From: Paenibacillus turicensis
GTDB taxonomy: Bacteria > Bacillota > Bacilli > Paenibacillales > Paenibacillaceae
Assembly: GCF_017873435.1 (NCBI RefSeq)
Contig: NZ_JAGGKG010000001.1
Span: 372,001-436,000, forward strand
Reading direction: 5' to 3'
DNA: 64,000 bases
Below are positions 16,638 through 26,109 of this stretch, in pieces. How positions within the stretch are numbered: position 1 is the stretch's first letter; every line of letters starts with the position of its first letter. Position numbers and translations under genes: made by a program. The notes under the pieces were generated by a model, which worked only from the letters and a program-made list of their open reading frames with translations, made no database searches and was not told the DNA's origin.

Positions 16638-19600
16638 TTAATGCGTCACCATCGGGACAAAGTCACTGCGACTCGAGTATTTGCCATCGTAATAAATCAC
16701 ATCGCCATCCTGGATGGGTAAGGTTCTGCCATAGGGATCGATGACATCCTTCTTAAAGCCCTCCATCTGGCTCCATTGATTCATGAGCTTGCCCTGAATA
16801 TATTGCAGGTGCGGTGTATCCCTCTGCCCATTTTGCACGCTACGAAGATCAAAGTTCACGACAATGTAGCCTTCCTTTAAAAAGATCGGAGAAGCATCAT
16901 CAAGACCTTGGTGCGTCCGTCCATATTCTGCAATATTGGTGCCTTTCTCTACTGCATACACCCCAGCAGGGATGCTATATTCACCATACCATTTTTGGAT
17001 CGCTGCATTCGCGCGGTACGGGTCTACCCCTGTGGGTAGCTCGGTCTTTGGTCCAATATAGGTGCGGATGGGTGCACTTAAAAATAAACCACCATACCCA
17101 CCCACCATTGTCTTTTGCTTTGTCGTTTTGTCCTTATATTGCGCGAGATATTGAGCGCGGCTGATTTGGTTCACTTCTGAGAAGCTCTTCTCTACATCAT
17201 ACTGATAACGCGCCGTATCCTCGAGTTCAACCTGTGGTACATTCCGTAACCGTTCGTTTAGGATCACATATCTTTTTTCCTTATCGTCCTTGGAGCCGAT
17301 TTGGATAAAGTATTTGTCATTCGTATGATAATATAAATCAACAGGCACCCGTTCCCCGATCTGTGGCGTCGGGTTGCCCTCCACCTTCTCTAGCGGAATA
17401 AAGTAAAAACGAGGGACGATCTCTATCCCATCCTTTGCGCTAAACATATTTCCTTTTGTTTTTAGCTCAAATTTAAAGTGATAGCCTGTTTTCGTCACCA
17501 GGTTTTTAAACACAGGGTGACTTCCTGGGCGTAGGGGCAAAGTATATTGAGAGGAAGTATATCTTGGGTCACCGTCGATGTCCCCTTGTCCGACCCAATA
17601 GCTGTTACCCGTATGCATTCGGCTACTTTGCTCCATCCGAAACACGGATTCCCAGTTAAAATCTGCGATGTCCGTCACATGAAAATCGTACAACCTGCCC
17701 ACAACATCCACAGGTACAATTGCCTTTGCAACATGGTGTGCTAAATCTAAGTTCGCATTGGTTTGTTCACTCGGATTTTCGGGTGCATTTTCCGCAAATG
17801 TGCGCATCTCGACATCATAAAAGCCTTCGTCTACCCAAACGGGTAAATAAAACTCCACTTCCTCTTCATAGCTTGCGACATCAATCCAAGTCCCTTTCGG
17901 ATAAAAGGTGGTGCGGAATACATCATACACATCAAATGGGAACTTTACTTGCTTATCGCGCACATATTTGCCATAATCGCGGGTGCCATAACCTTTATAG
18001 TTCGTATGTTGCCCACTGTTCGGTAAATGAACGGTAAACGGGCGCTCTAAAATAATGGCGGAGCGATGTTGTGCAGGCTCCGTTTTTTGATTATGTGCCT
18101 GGTCGTCGGACACCGAAGGATATAACACCACTGGCGTATGTACGGTGACGGAGTTAATCCCGTTGATGGGGTACTCCTTGTCTTCGCCCCCATTGATATT
18201 GCCTGACATCAGTCCGTAGAAAATCTTGCCGATACTTGGCTGATTCGCTTTGTTGGTTTTGGTGGTTGGAATCATATTGTAAGGGCTATATAAAACGTCC
18301 TTTCCGATTTGTGATGCTTGCTGAATACGACCTGGCGTTGGCCCACTTTCCTCGGTCTGAGTACCGTCCATGATCGTCGTACCCTCGAAGGTGAAGGTGT
18401 CGTTGGTGACTTTGACTTTGTCTACGGCGTTCTCTGCATCTTCTGGAAATTCTTCACCGGAAGCGTCCTCACCAAGGATTACCCCCCCTGTGGTATCGAT
18501 GCTGCTAGGAGGATCAGGGGCTTCATAACCTCCTGTTTCCTCAGTACTGTATAGAGGTGGATCATAGTTTTGAGGACTGATTGAAATTTCCTCCCCATCA
18601 AAGGCGTAATTCCTCAGTCTAGCTTCATCGATTTGATAGACTTCTAAATTATCTATGATCCAGTAGGAAAAGGGACGTTCAACTTCATACGTTTTCGTTA
18701 CCGTTTGTGGTTTCGTTTTCGTTTCTGTTTTTTCAGTGCTATTTCCGTTAGCATCGGTGACGGTTGTTGTTTCCTCCCATTGTAGCGTAAATGTTTTATT
18801 GACCGTGACCTCAAACGTACATTTCCCTGTCATCTGTACAAATTTATTTTGATATAAGTAATTTTTAGCGAATACATTGCCGTACAAGGACTCTGATGTG
18901 GGGATACCTTGAAGAACGTTAAATTGCTCGCCCCCACGTGTATCTGCTTTGATCTCGGCACGAACAGCAGGTTCTAAATCCTTTCCGTCTACCGTTTGAG
19001 CAGGGACAGGATCAGTACATTTAGGATCTGATGGTGTCGGCTTATCTTTTCCTTTTTTGTAGTATACTTTTATACGATCTGGATAGCGGTACGTATTAGT
19101 TTTAATCGTGTATTTATAAGCTGAAAGATAGAACATTATTGAACTACCGGGTTCATAAAGACCCGTATGATTATAAAACTGTGAGAAATATATTTTAGCA
19201 TGTCCTAACGAAGTAACCTTTAAATCATATACTTTTGTTGAAGTATCAGCAAAACCAGTTCCTAAAGGATATTTTACTTCTTTATTCCATTCAACTTGTA
19301 GATTGCAGTTAGGGTCATCCAAATTTAAAATCGGTTGATTTAACTTTGATAATGTAGTAGAAGAGTCATCTAAATAGTCTTCTTTAAAGCGACCAGCTCC
19401 TGGATACTTATCGCTTTTATATGACTCAATACGATTAAATTCTGCCATGTGGTTAATGAATGTACCTGGATATGCATCCATATTAGTACCTTTAATTTTT
19501 GTGGGTTTAACAGCCTTTGAAGGGACTGGCTGATACCAACTTTTGGAACCCCACATTTTCCATTTTGTCCCTACTCGTTTGAATGCAATAGTAGCGCCAG

Positions 19601-19991
19601 AAGGAGATATATTATCTTTTGAAACGACTAGTACTTCTTCAGCAGCTAACGCAACACTCCCCTTAAACATTTGTGAATTTACAAATTTAGTTTGAACAAC
19701 TTCTTCACCTTTCAAAAACTCTATTTTTGTAATAATTTTACCTTTTCCTACATCCTCGTTTATTTGTGCATTTAGCTTTGGATATTTAGTAAAAATAGAA
19801 TCTTGGTAAGGATATATGTTTGTGGATTTAACTTCTTGATTATTGCTAGTTAAATATGATGCAATTTTTTTGGTGGCCATAACACTTTCTTCTGTTTCTT
19901 GAGCATTGACATTAGGTGATCCTACTCCTGAACATGAACTAAAAAGTAGTAAAGCAGATAAAAATATATTAATTTTTTTCTTTATTCTCAA
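16638..19991 (-). CDS. large exported protein, DUF5704-like
   Basis: 1117 residues starting with a signal peptide (MRIKKKINIFLSALLLFSSC); the FSSC could be a lipobox, otherwise cleavage would fall after VNAQ. The rest is beta-rich without membrane segments, with a Pro/Asp/Glu-rich linker near 480-560, and lacks any catalytic motif I know. The long carboxyl half resembles DUF5704, described from Paenibacillaceae and commonly found beside SLH proteins (from memory). The start is TTG at 19991: GGGAGG lies eight bases upstream, while a nearby ATG is out of frame. It follows the SLH gene after 33 bases, so the two are one operon. A structural, cell-surface role is likely, possibly presenting or guiding the RHS protein encoded next, but that is inference from order. 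Confidence 0.6.
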   Translation of the reverse strand: MRIKKKINIFLSALLLFSSCSGVGSPNVNAQETEESVMATKKIASYLTSNNQEVKSTNIYPYQDSIFTKYPKLNAQINEDVGKGKIITKIEFLKGEEVVQTKFVNSQMFKGSVALAAEEVLVVSKDNISPSGATIAFKRVGTKWKMWGSKSWYQPVPSKAVKPTKIKGTNMDAYPGTFINHMAEFNRIESYKSDKYPGAGRFKEDYLDDSSTTLSKLNQPILNLDDPNCNLQVEWNKEVKYPLGTGFADTSTKVYDLKVTSLGHAKIYFSQFYNHTGLYEPGSSIMFYLSAYKYTIKTNTYRYPDRIKVYYKKGKDKPTPSDPKCTDPVPAQTVDGKDLEPAVRAEIKADTRGGEQFNVLQGIPTSESLYGNVFAKNYLYQNKFVQMTGKCTFEVTVNKTFTLQWEETTTVTDANGNSTEKTETKTKPQTVTKTYEVERPFSYWIIDNLEVYQIDEARLRNYAFDGEEISISPQNYDPPLYSTEETGGYEAPDPPSSIDTTGGVILGEDASGEEFPEDAENAVDKVKVTNDTFTFEGTTIMDGTQTEESGPTPGRIQQASQIGKDVLYSPYNMIPTTKTNKANQPSIGKIFYGLMSGNINGGEDKEYPINGINSVTVHTPVVLYPSVSDDQAHNQKTEPAQHRSAIILERPFTVHLPNSGQHTNYKGYGTRDYGKYVRDKQVKFPFDVYDVFRTTFYPKGTWIDVASYEEEVEFYLPVWVDEGFYDVEMRTFAENAPENPSEQTNANLDLAHHVAKAIVPVDVVGRLYDFHVTDIADFNWESVFRMEQSSRMHTGNSYWVGQGDIDGDPRYTSSQYTLPLRPGSHPVFKNLVTKTGYHFKFELKTKGNMFSAKDGIEIVPRFYFIPLEKVEGNPTPQIGERVPVDLYYHTNDKYFIQIGSKDDKEKRYVILNERLRNVPQVELEDTARYQYDVEKSFSEVNQISRAQYLAQYKDKTTKQKTMVGGYGGLFLSAPIRTYIGPKTELPTGVDPYRANAAIQKWYGEYSIPAGVYAVEKGTNIAEYGRTHQGLDDASPIFLKEGYIVVNFDLRSVQNGQRDTPHLQYIQGKLMNQWSQMEGFKKDVIDPYGRTLPIQDGDVIYYDGKYSSRSDFVPMVTH

Positions 19992-20024
19992 TCATCTAGC
20001 CTCCCAATTATGATATATAAGACA

Positions 20025-21473
20025 CTATTTTTGAGCATACGGGCCGTCTATTTCAAATAATATGTTAGCTTGGTAACCACTTGCACTTAGATTTGGTGAA
20101 AAAAGTTTCATTATTAATTTTCCATCCTGAGCCCAACCTGATTTTGGAAGTATAAAAGCAGACAAATCATTTAACTTTTTATGATAAACGATAGCAGGTT
20201 TGTTAAGATTACCTTTAAAGAAATCCTCCATATCTGGTGTTGATACACCAAATAAAAGGCTCTCTGGTCCTAGTGGATCACTTTTATAACTCTTTTCATC
20301 TTTATTATAAATCTCCCTGCCTTTGAAATAGAGCAAATAGCTATTTCTCCACTTAGTAATATAATTTGTGTTAGTAGGTACACCACCTATAACTCCACTA
20401 TTGTTATACCATTTCAATTGCTCCACCGGCGGCACCAACTTCAAGTTCGGATCATTAGGATCTTCCAGATCAATGGCGATCAAAGCATCCAGTACTCCCT
20501 TGTATTTTCCGTCCTTCGTTTCCACTGTCATCTGATCCTGTCTCCACAACTCTTCAATCGTCTTCCCCTTATAATCCTCTTCCTTCGTCACCATAATCTC
20601 AGGCATCACCGTAAATATATTTGTCCCATGCCAAGCTAACTCTGCACTACCTACCGCATATTTATCTACAGGCAACTTCTCTCCATTTTTCACAGCCAGT
20701 ATACGCTCAATAATCGTCACAGATTGCGCACGAGTCGTTGTCTTTGTTTCACCAAGCTCGCCTTTACCTAACCCCGTAACTAAGCCTGCTTTAGTCGCTA
20801 AATACATCCACTTACTATCCTCTTTTGCTTCTTCTCCAAGTCCTGCGCGCACCGCAATACGCGCCATTTCCTTACGTGTGATCACTTTATTCCAACCTAG
20901 ATCACTATCGGAAAAGTCACTACTCTCATATAATTTGTTTTCTTTTGCTACTTTTACAAAAGGCTCATACCACGTAGATGCTCCCTCTGTTTCAACAGGT
21001 AGGTTCATAGCCGTAACCACCATTTTCATAAACTCATCTCGTTTAATCGCTTGCTCAGGCTTAAAAACACCTCCTGGATAGCCACTTACATAACCTTTTT
21101 CAATCGCAGCGGTAATACTTTTTTTCGCCCAATGTGTATCCTTTACATCTGAAAAGGAGGTCACTTGCTGATTCATTACGTTAGACTCTGGACTACTACT
21201 CTCCTGATTGACGTTATCTTTTTCCCCATTCTTTTCTCCACTAGTACGATCCTTGTCTGTCATGTCTTCATTAGTGCTGCTCTTCTCTACCGAAGTATCT
21301 AAATTAGTTTTAATTGCTGCCTCATTTTTCTCCACCGTTGTTGTTGACGTCGCGGATGTACCTGCCTTCTCACTATCTAGCGCCTTCACTTCATTCCCAT
21401 TTCCCCAAAGCGCGCCTCCACTTGCAGCTACCAACGCCATCCCTAAAATAATACTAATCGCCTTTTTATTCAT
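20025..21473 (-). CDS. S-layer homology (SLH) domain surface protein
   Basis: 482 residues. A signal peptide (MNKKAISIILGMALVAASGG) is followed by a Ser/Thr/Glu/Asp-rich spacer up to about residue 100 and then three SLH repeats at roughly 105-265, with the motifs FSDVKDTHWAKKSI, GYPGGVFKPEQAIKRDEF and TTTRAQSVTIIERIL. SLH repeats bind pyruvylated secondary cell-wall polymer. The carboxyl 210 residues have no recognised domain and contain a Trp/Tyr-rich part. The ribosome site AAAGGAG precedes the ATG at 21473. It heads the operon with the DUF5704-like gene and probably anchors that complex to the wall. Confidence 0.85.
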   Translation of the reverse strand: MNKKAISIILGMALVAASGGALWGNGNEVKALDSEKAGTSATSTTTVEKNEAAIKTNLDTSVEKSSTNEDMTDKDRTSGEKNGEKDNVNQESSSPESNVMNQQVTSFSDVKDTHWAKKSITAAIEKGYVSGYPGGVFKPEQAIKRDEFMKMVVTAMNLPVETEGASTWYEPFVKVAKENKLYESSDFSDSDLGWNKVITRKEMARIAVRAGLGEEAKEDSKWMYLATKAGLVTGLGKGELGETKTTTRAQSVTIIERILAVKNGEKLPVDKYAVGSAELAWHGTNIFTVMPEIMVTKEEDYKGKTIEELWRQDQMTVETKDGKYKGVLDALIAIDLEDPNDPNLKLVPPVEQLKWYNNSGVIGGVPTNTNYITKWRNSYLLYFKGREIYNKDEKSYKSDPLGPESLLFGVSTPDMEDFFKGNLNKPAIVYHKKLNDLSAFILPKSGWAQDGKLIMKLFSPNLSASGYQANILFEIDGPYAQK

Positions 21474-22041
21474 TTCCCTTCTCCTTTAGCATTCAATTTA
21501 TTATTAAGAGCCCATAAGCTTTGATTAATGTCTTCTCAAAGATTTCATAAAGCTCTTTAAAACGAGATTCTCTTTTCTTTTAAATCCTTTAAATGTAAAT
21601 CCTCTAAATGCTTTAGATTCTTTAAGTTCTTAAATCTCTTTAATTCCCAAACTATGTACGCTGTTACACAAAGCTGTTTGATTCCACTATAGTTTCATTG
21701 ATGCCACTTCTATAGCTTTTAATTACCACTTCTATGGTTTCATCTATACCACCTCTAAGCTCTTCCTCCTTTTCTCCTAGGACACCATTCCCATCTATCT
21801 ATATGTTTTCGACAAAATCTCCCTTTTCACCTCCTTCAATCAGGATAAACTGAGAAATACAGGAATATACGCAAAATAAAAAGCACACCTCTCATCAGGT
21901 ATATCTAAGTGACATCTTAATGACATCAAATGATACCTCAAATGATTCTGGTGTGCTTCACCAAATCCCAATTTATAACACCTATTCTAAAAGGAACTTA
22001 CTTTTTAAGCAAGCTTTATTATATTTTTTGTTTCATACCCT
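21474..22041. other. intergenic stretch with degenerate direct repeats
   Basis: Between the SLH operon and the oligopeptide transporter. From 21560 to 21760 there are imperfect repeats of TTTAAATCCT/TAAATCCTCTAAATG and CCACTTCTATAG/CCACTTCTATGG, without a protein-like frame. The promoter of the SLH gene should lie close to 21500, but I see no clean consensus. The right part carries the terminator at 21876-21958. Confidence 0.4.
21876..21958 (-). terminator. terminator of the oligopeptide transporter operon
   Basis: AAGCACACC (21881-21889) pairs with GGTGTGCTT (21950-21958), with an inner AGGTAT/ATACCT pair. TTTTTATTTT follows on the minus strand. The long loop makes it less compact than usual. 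Confidence 0.65.
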
Positions 22042-23151
22042 TCATGCCAGATGACAAGCAACATAATGATCACCACTAACATGACGTAATGCAGGTCTCT
22101 CAAATTGGCATTGTTCAACCGCAAAGGGACACCGTGTATGAAATCTACAACCCGATGGTGGGTTAGCTGGACTTGGAATATCCCCTTTTAAAATAATACG
22201 CTCACGCTTCATTTTAGGCTTGGGCATAGGAACCGCGGACAGCAATGCTTTTGTATATGGGTGGAGAGGGCGAAGGAATAAGTCATCTCTACTCCCTGTC
22301 TCAACCATCGTACCAAGATACATAACCCCAATTCGGTTACATAAATGTGCAACCACACTTAAATCATGGGAAATAAACAAATAAGCCAAGCCACGTTCGT
22401 GCTGAAGCTTACGAAATAAATTAATCATCTGTGCCTGAATGGACACATCTAACGCCGATACTGGTTCATCCGCAATTATGAAGTCTGGATTAAGTGCTAA
22501 TGCTCTTGCAATCCCAATACGTTGCCTTTGACCTCCAGAAAACTCATGTGGATAACGATCAATATGATACGTAGATAAGCCACAAGCCGCTAGCAATTCT
22601 TTTACAATATCTCTCACGTGTACTGGCTCTACCATTCCGTGATCTAATAACGCTTCCCCAATGGCATTCCCAATTCGTACTCTTGGATTTAAGGAACTAT
22701 AAGGATCTTGAAAAATAAGCTGAAGTCGTGGTCGCAATGTTCGCAGATCCTGTGGTGGTATATTATATAGATCTTGTCCGTCAAAAATAATGTCACCACT
22801 CGTTTTCTCTGTTAAACGTACAATACTTCGACCAATCGTACTTTTCCCACTGCCTGACTCTCCCACCAAGCCAAACGTCTCTCCAGGATAAATAGATAGT
22901 GAAACATCATCCACTGCCTTTACATGCCCAACCGTTCGATTTAACAAACCTGCTTTGATTGGAAAATACTTTTTAAGGTGCTTAATTTCAAGTAAAGGTT
23001 TAGAATAGGAGCTCGTTAAGATACTAGATTGTGGGTTAGATAATGAGTAAGATAGTGAATTCGATAATGAGCTTGATAATGTGTTAGATTTTGAGATAGA
23101 TTTCAAATTAGATAATGTACTAGATAAGGTATTGGATAAACGACTAGACAC
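22042..23151 (-). CDS. oligopeptide/nickel-type ABC transporter ATP-binding protein (OppF-like)
   Basis: Second ATPase of the importer. Walker A is GESGSGKST, the signature is SGGQRQR, Walker B is FIIADEPVSALD, and the carboxyl oligopeptide-transporter domain has the Cys set CRFHTRCPFAVEQC. The family length is normal only from residue 51 on: residues 1-50 are an unusual Ser/Leu/Asn repeat (LSNTLSSTLSNL and similar). This extension is probably translated, because GAGGAGG lies nine bases before the GTG at 23151, and there is no good internal start before the ABC domain. The gene overlaps the OppD-like gene by eight bases, implying coupling. It energises uptake of peptides or a related solute. 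Confidence 0.9.
   Translation of the reverse strand: MSSRLSNTLSSTLSNLKSISKSNTLSSSLSNSLSYSLSNPQSSILTSSYSKPLLEIKHLKKYFPIKAGLLNRTVGHVKAVDDVSLSIYPGETFGLVGESGSGKSTIGRSIVRLTEKTSGDIIFDGQDLYNIPPQDLRTLRPRLQLIFQDPYSSLNPRVRIGNAIGEALLDHGMVEPVHVRDIVKELLAACGLSTYHIDRYPHEFSGGQRQRIGIARALALNPDFIIADEPVSALDVSIQAQMINLFRKLQHERGLAYLFISHDLSVVAHLCNRIGVMYLGTMVETGSRDDLFLRPLHPYTKALLSAVPMPKPKMKRERIILKGDIPSPANPPSGCRFHTRCPFAVEQCQFERPALRHVSGDHYVACHLA
23002..23151. repeat. degenerate 12-base repeat encoding the Ser/Leu/Asn extension
   Basis: On the plus strand, units such as TTAGATAATGTA, CTAGATAAGGTA and TTGGATAAACGA follow each other. They encode the SLSN repeats at the amino end of the OppF-like ATPase. The units differ from each other by one to four bases. 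Confidence 0.6.
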
Positions 23152-24151
23152 CCAGCTTCACCTCCTCATACAACCAGCAGGCCGCCTGTTGGTCTTCATT
23201 TATCGTATGTAGCTTTGGAGACTGAGTACGACAGATTGTCATACAAGCGTCACAACGATCGTGAAAATAACAGGATTCTGTTAATGACAACGGATTAGGA
23301 ACCTGCCCCGGAATACTATATAGCTCCTCAACCATGTCATACATGCTTGGTTTAGATTTTAGAAGTCCCTGAGTATAAGGATGTTTTGGATCTTCAAATA
23401 ATGCCGTCACCTCTCCATACTCCACCACCTTACCTGCATACATCACAACAACCTCATCCGCCATCTCTGCAACGACACCTAAGTCATGGGTAATCAATAA
23501 AATTGACATGCCTAACGATTCCTTTAAATGGGACAACATATCTAAAATTTGTGCTTGAATTGTAACATCTAAGGCGGTAGTTGGTTCATCGGCAATGAGT
23601 AGCTTTGGCTCACATGATATCGCGATAGCAATCATAATTCGTTGTAGCATTCCACCACTCAGCTCATGCGGATAAGCATCGAAAATTTGCTCTGGTCTAG
23701 AAATTTGCACCTGCTCTATAAGCTCAACTGCTTTTTGCTTTGCCGCCTTTTTGCTTAGTTTTTTGTGCACGATTAAAGGCTCCATAATTTGCTGTCCAAT
23801 TGTAAGCACAGGGTTAAGTGAAGACATCGGCTCTTGAAAAATCATCGCGATCTCATTACCCCGAATCGCTCTAAGATCATTTTTTGTTAAACGTAATAAA
23901 TCTTCGCCCTGAAATAAAATACGCCCCTCTACTTTAGCCGCATTGGCATCAAGGAGTCCCATTACAGACATCGCCGTTATGCTTTTTCCGCAACCAGATT
24001 CGCCTACAATACATACGATGCGGCCTTCAGGAACCGTTAAACTGACGTCATCAACCGCTTTTATAATTCCTTCCTCTGTATCAAAAGAGGTGCGTAAATG
24101 CTGAATTTCAAGCACAGCAGCATCCTGTACTTTTCTGAGATCATTATCCAT
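23144..24151 (-). CDS. oligopeptide/nickel-type ABC transporter ATP-binding protein (OppD-like)
   Basis: 335 residues with Walker A GESGCGKS, signature LSGGMLQR and Walker B LLIADEPTTALD, followed by an oligopeptide/dipeptide C-terminal domain with the Cys-rich motif CYFHDRCDACMTICR, which in this family may hold an Fe-S cluster. It forms the ATPase pair with the OppF-like protein on the cytoplasmic face. The start ATG at 24151 lies 11 bases after the preceding permease gene and the gene overlaps the next by eight bases. There are no anomalies in length or motifs. Confidence 0.92.
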   Translation of the reverse strand: MDNDLRKVQDAAVLEIQHLRTSFDTEEGIIKAVDDVSLTVPEGRIVCIVGESGCGKSITAMSVMGLLDANAAKVEGRILFQGEDLLRLTKNDLRAIRGNEIAMIFQEPMSSLNPVLTIGQQIMEPLIVHKKLSKKAAKQKAVELIEQVQISRPEQIFDAYPHELSGGMLQRIMIAIAISCEPKLLIADEPTTALDVTIQAQILDMLSHLKESLGMSILLITHDLGVVAEMADEVVVMYAGKVVEYGEVTALFEDPKHPYTQGLLKSKPSMYDMVEELYSIPGQVPNPLSLTESCYFHDRCDACMTICRTQSPKLHTINEDQQAACWLYEEVKLGV

Positions 24152-24162
24152 GTAACTTTCAC

Positions 24163-25119
24163 CTACTTCCTTTGCTTTGGATCTAAAACATCCCTCAGAC
24201 CATCACCAAAAATATTAATTGCAATAACAGTGGCGAAAATAGATAAGCCAGGTGGAATCCATAGCCAAGGACGCTCCTGAAAGTCAATTAGATTGTTTGC
24301 TGTATCAATCATATTCCCCCAGGTTGGTGTAGGCGCAATGACACCTAATCCAAAAAAGCTGAGGACAGATTCCATCAATATAGAACCGCCAATATTTAAC
24401 GTGGCAATGACGATCAACAACGGGACAATATTAGGTAATAAATGATGAAATAGCTTTCTTCGATCTCGCAATCCTAACACGACCGTTGCTTGCATAAACT
24501 CTTGTTCACGTATGCTTAATATTTGACCTCTTACCATTCGAGCAAGCGCTGGCCAACCTACAATACTAAGCATCACCATCACAATATACATCCGATAATC
24601 TGTAGGTACCTTCCAATCGGACAGTAAAGCGCCAATAATAAATAACAAAGGTAAGCTTGGAATCGTCATGAGTAAATCCGCCACTCTCATAATGACTTGA
24701 TCTACAATTCCCCGATAATAACCTGCGATTGCGCCTAAGATTGATCCGATAAATACACTTAACACCATCGAAGCAAGCCCCACCGTCAGAGAAATCCTGC
24801 CTGCTTGTAGCACCCGCGTCAGAACATCCCTACCAAGCTTATCCGTCCCTAACCAATGACGTAGACTTGGTGCTTGATTCATGATCGCTAGATTTGTTTT
24901 GCCATTGGTATAAGGAGAAAATAAAGGTCCAACAAAGCATGCTAGAAACATAAATAACACAACTGCTAACCCAGACATGGCTAACTTATTTTTTAATAAG
25001 CGACGAAAAGCAACACGCCATAGGGATGATTTCGCCTTATGACCTTCAGGTACGTGAGCTTCTGGAGTAGGTGTAGCATATGAAGGGATCATAGTGGCTT
25101 TTGTATTTAAATTTGACAT
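24163..25119 (-). CDS. oligopeptide-type ABC transporter permease (OppC/DppC-like)
   Basis: 318 residues with a long hydrophilic amino end, a first membrane helix (LAMSGLAVVLFMFLACFVGPLF) and five further helices in the binding-protein-dependent transport domain. The coupling EAA-type loop reads EFMQATVVLGLRDRRKLFHHLLPN. The motif PTWGNMID near the end is typical of DppC-type permeases. The ribosome site is a purine run (AAGGGGGAAGGGAGAAC) before ATG 25119. It partners the preceding permease in the membrane channel. Confidence 0.92.
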   Translation of the reverse strand: MSNLNTKATMIPSYATPTPEAHVPEGHKAKSSLWRVAFRRLLKNKLAMSGLAVVLFMFLACFVGPLFSPYTNGKTNLAIMNQAPSLRHWLGTDKLGRDVLTRVLQAGRISLTVGLASMVLSVFIGSILGAIAGYYRGIVDQVIMRVADLLMTIPSLPLLFIIGALLSDWKVPTDYRMYIVMVMLSIVGWPALARMVRGQILSIREQEFMQATVVLGLRDRRKLFHHLLPNIVPLLIVIATLNIGGSILMESVLSFFGLGVIAPTPTWGNMIDTANNLIDFQERPWLWIPPGLSIFATVIAINIFGDGLRDVLDPKQRK

Positions 25120-25134
25120 GTTCTCCCTTCCCCC

Positions 25135-26088
25135 TTACAGTTTCACCCGTGGATCAGCGATATGATATAAAACATCTGATAACAATGTACCAATTACAGT
25201 TAAAATCGCAATAAACATCGTAAAGCCCATTAACAAGGGATAATCTCGTAGTGAAAAAGAAGACATATAAAGCTGACCAATCCCCGGCCAATTAAAAATT
25301 TTTTCGATAATTAAGGAGCCCCCAAACAAGCTAGGCAATTCAAATCCCACTAACGTAATTGCAGGCAATAAAGCATTACGCAAGGCATGGGTAAACAGCA
25401 CCTTTTTTTCCTTTAACCCCTTCGCTCTTGCAGTCCGAATGTAATCCTGCTTCATTACATCAATCATATTACTGCGAAAATAACGCGTTAAGGAGCCGAC
25501 ACCTAGAAGAACCATAACGATCACTGGGATCGTCATATGCTGAATGATTTCCTTTACATATAACATGCCAGTCGCGTTGCTACCTGTTGTTAACATGCCC
25601 CCCGGCGGTAGCCACTTTAAATCCACAGCTAGCATTTTAATGAGAAAAAGTCCGATGAAAAATGAAGGAATTGACATCGCCGCAAAAATTAAAATCATAA
25701 CTAACGTGTCAAACCAAGAGTATTGCTTATACGCCACAATGACCCCAACCACAACCGCAATCACCCATGTCAAAAAGGTGGCAACTACGGCAAGTAAAAA
25801 TGAGTTCCAAATATATTCGTTGAATAGCTGTAGCACTGGCTTTTGCTGTGCTAAGGAATAACCAAAGTTACCTTGAAATGCACTTTTCATCCACGTAAAA
25901 TAACGTTCGATCAAGGGCTTATTCAGCCCATAGATCTCTCTTAGCTCTGCTTTACGCTCAGGACTAAGCTTCATATTTCCACTAACAAAATCCCCTGGAG
26001 TTAAAGCGTACAGACTAAAAATCAGCAAAGATGCGGCTAGAAAAATAAGAAGCATATACGAGATGCGCTTAATTAAATAACTACTCAT
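25135..26088 (-). CDS. oligopeptide-type ABC transporter permease (OppB/DppB-like)
   Basis: 317 residues and six membrane helices. The amino end (LIKRISYMLLIFLAASLLIFSLYALTPGD) is the OppB signature, and the coupling loop is DYIRTARAKGLKEKKVLFTHALRNALLP. The usual DppB ending DPRVKL is present. AAGGAG precedes ATG 26088. It lies 21 bases after the substrate-binding gene and 15 before the next permease gene, so all are co-transcribed. Confidence 0.92.
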   Translation of the reverse strand: MSSYLIKRISYMLLIFLAASLLIFSLYALTPGDFVSGNMKLSPERKAELREIYGLNKPLIERYFTWMKSAFQGNFGYSLAQQKPVLQLFNEYIWNSFLLAVVATFLTWVIAVVVGVIVAYKQYSWFDTLVMILIFAAMSIPSFFIGLFLIKMLAVDLKWLPPGGMLTTGSNATGMLYVKEIIQHMTIPVIVMVLLGVGSLTRYFRSNMIDVMKQDYIRTARAKGLKEKKVLFTHALRNALLPAITLVGFELPSLFGGSLIIEKIFNWPGIGQLYMSSFSLRDYPLLMGFTMFIAILTVIGTLLSDVLYHIADPRVKL

Positions 26089-26109
26089 AACAAACTCCTT
26101 ACTTTCTAC

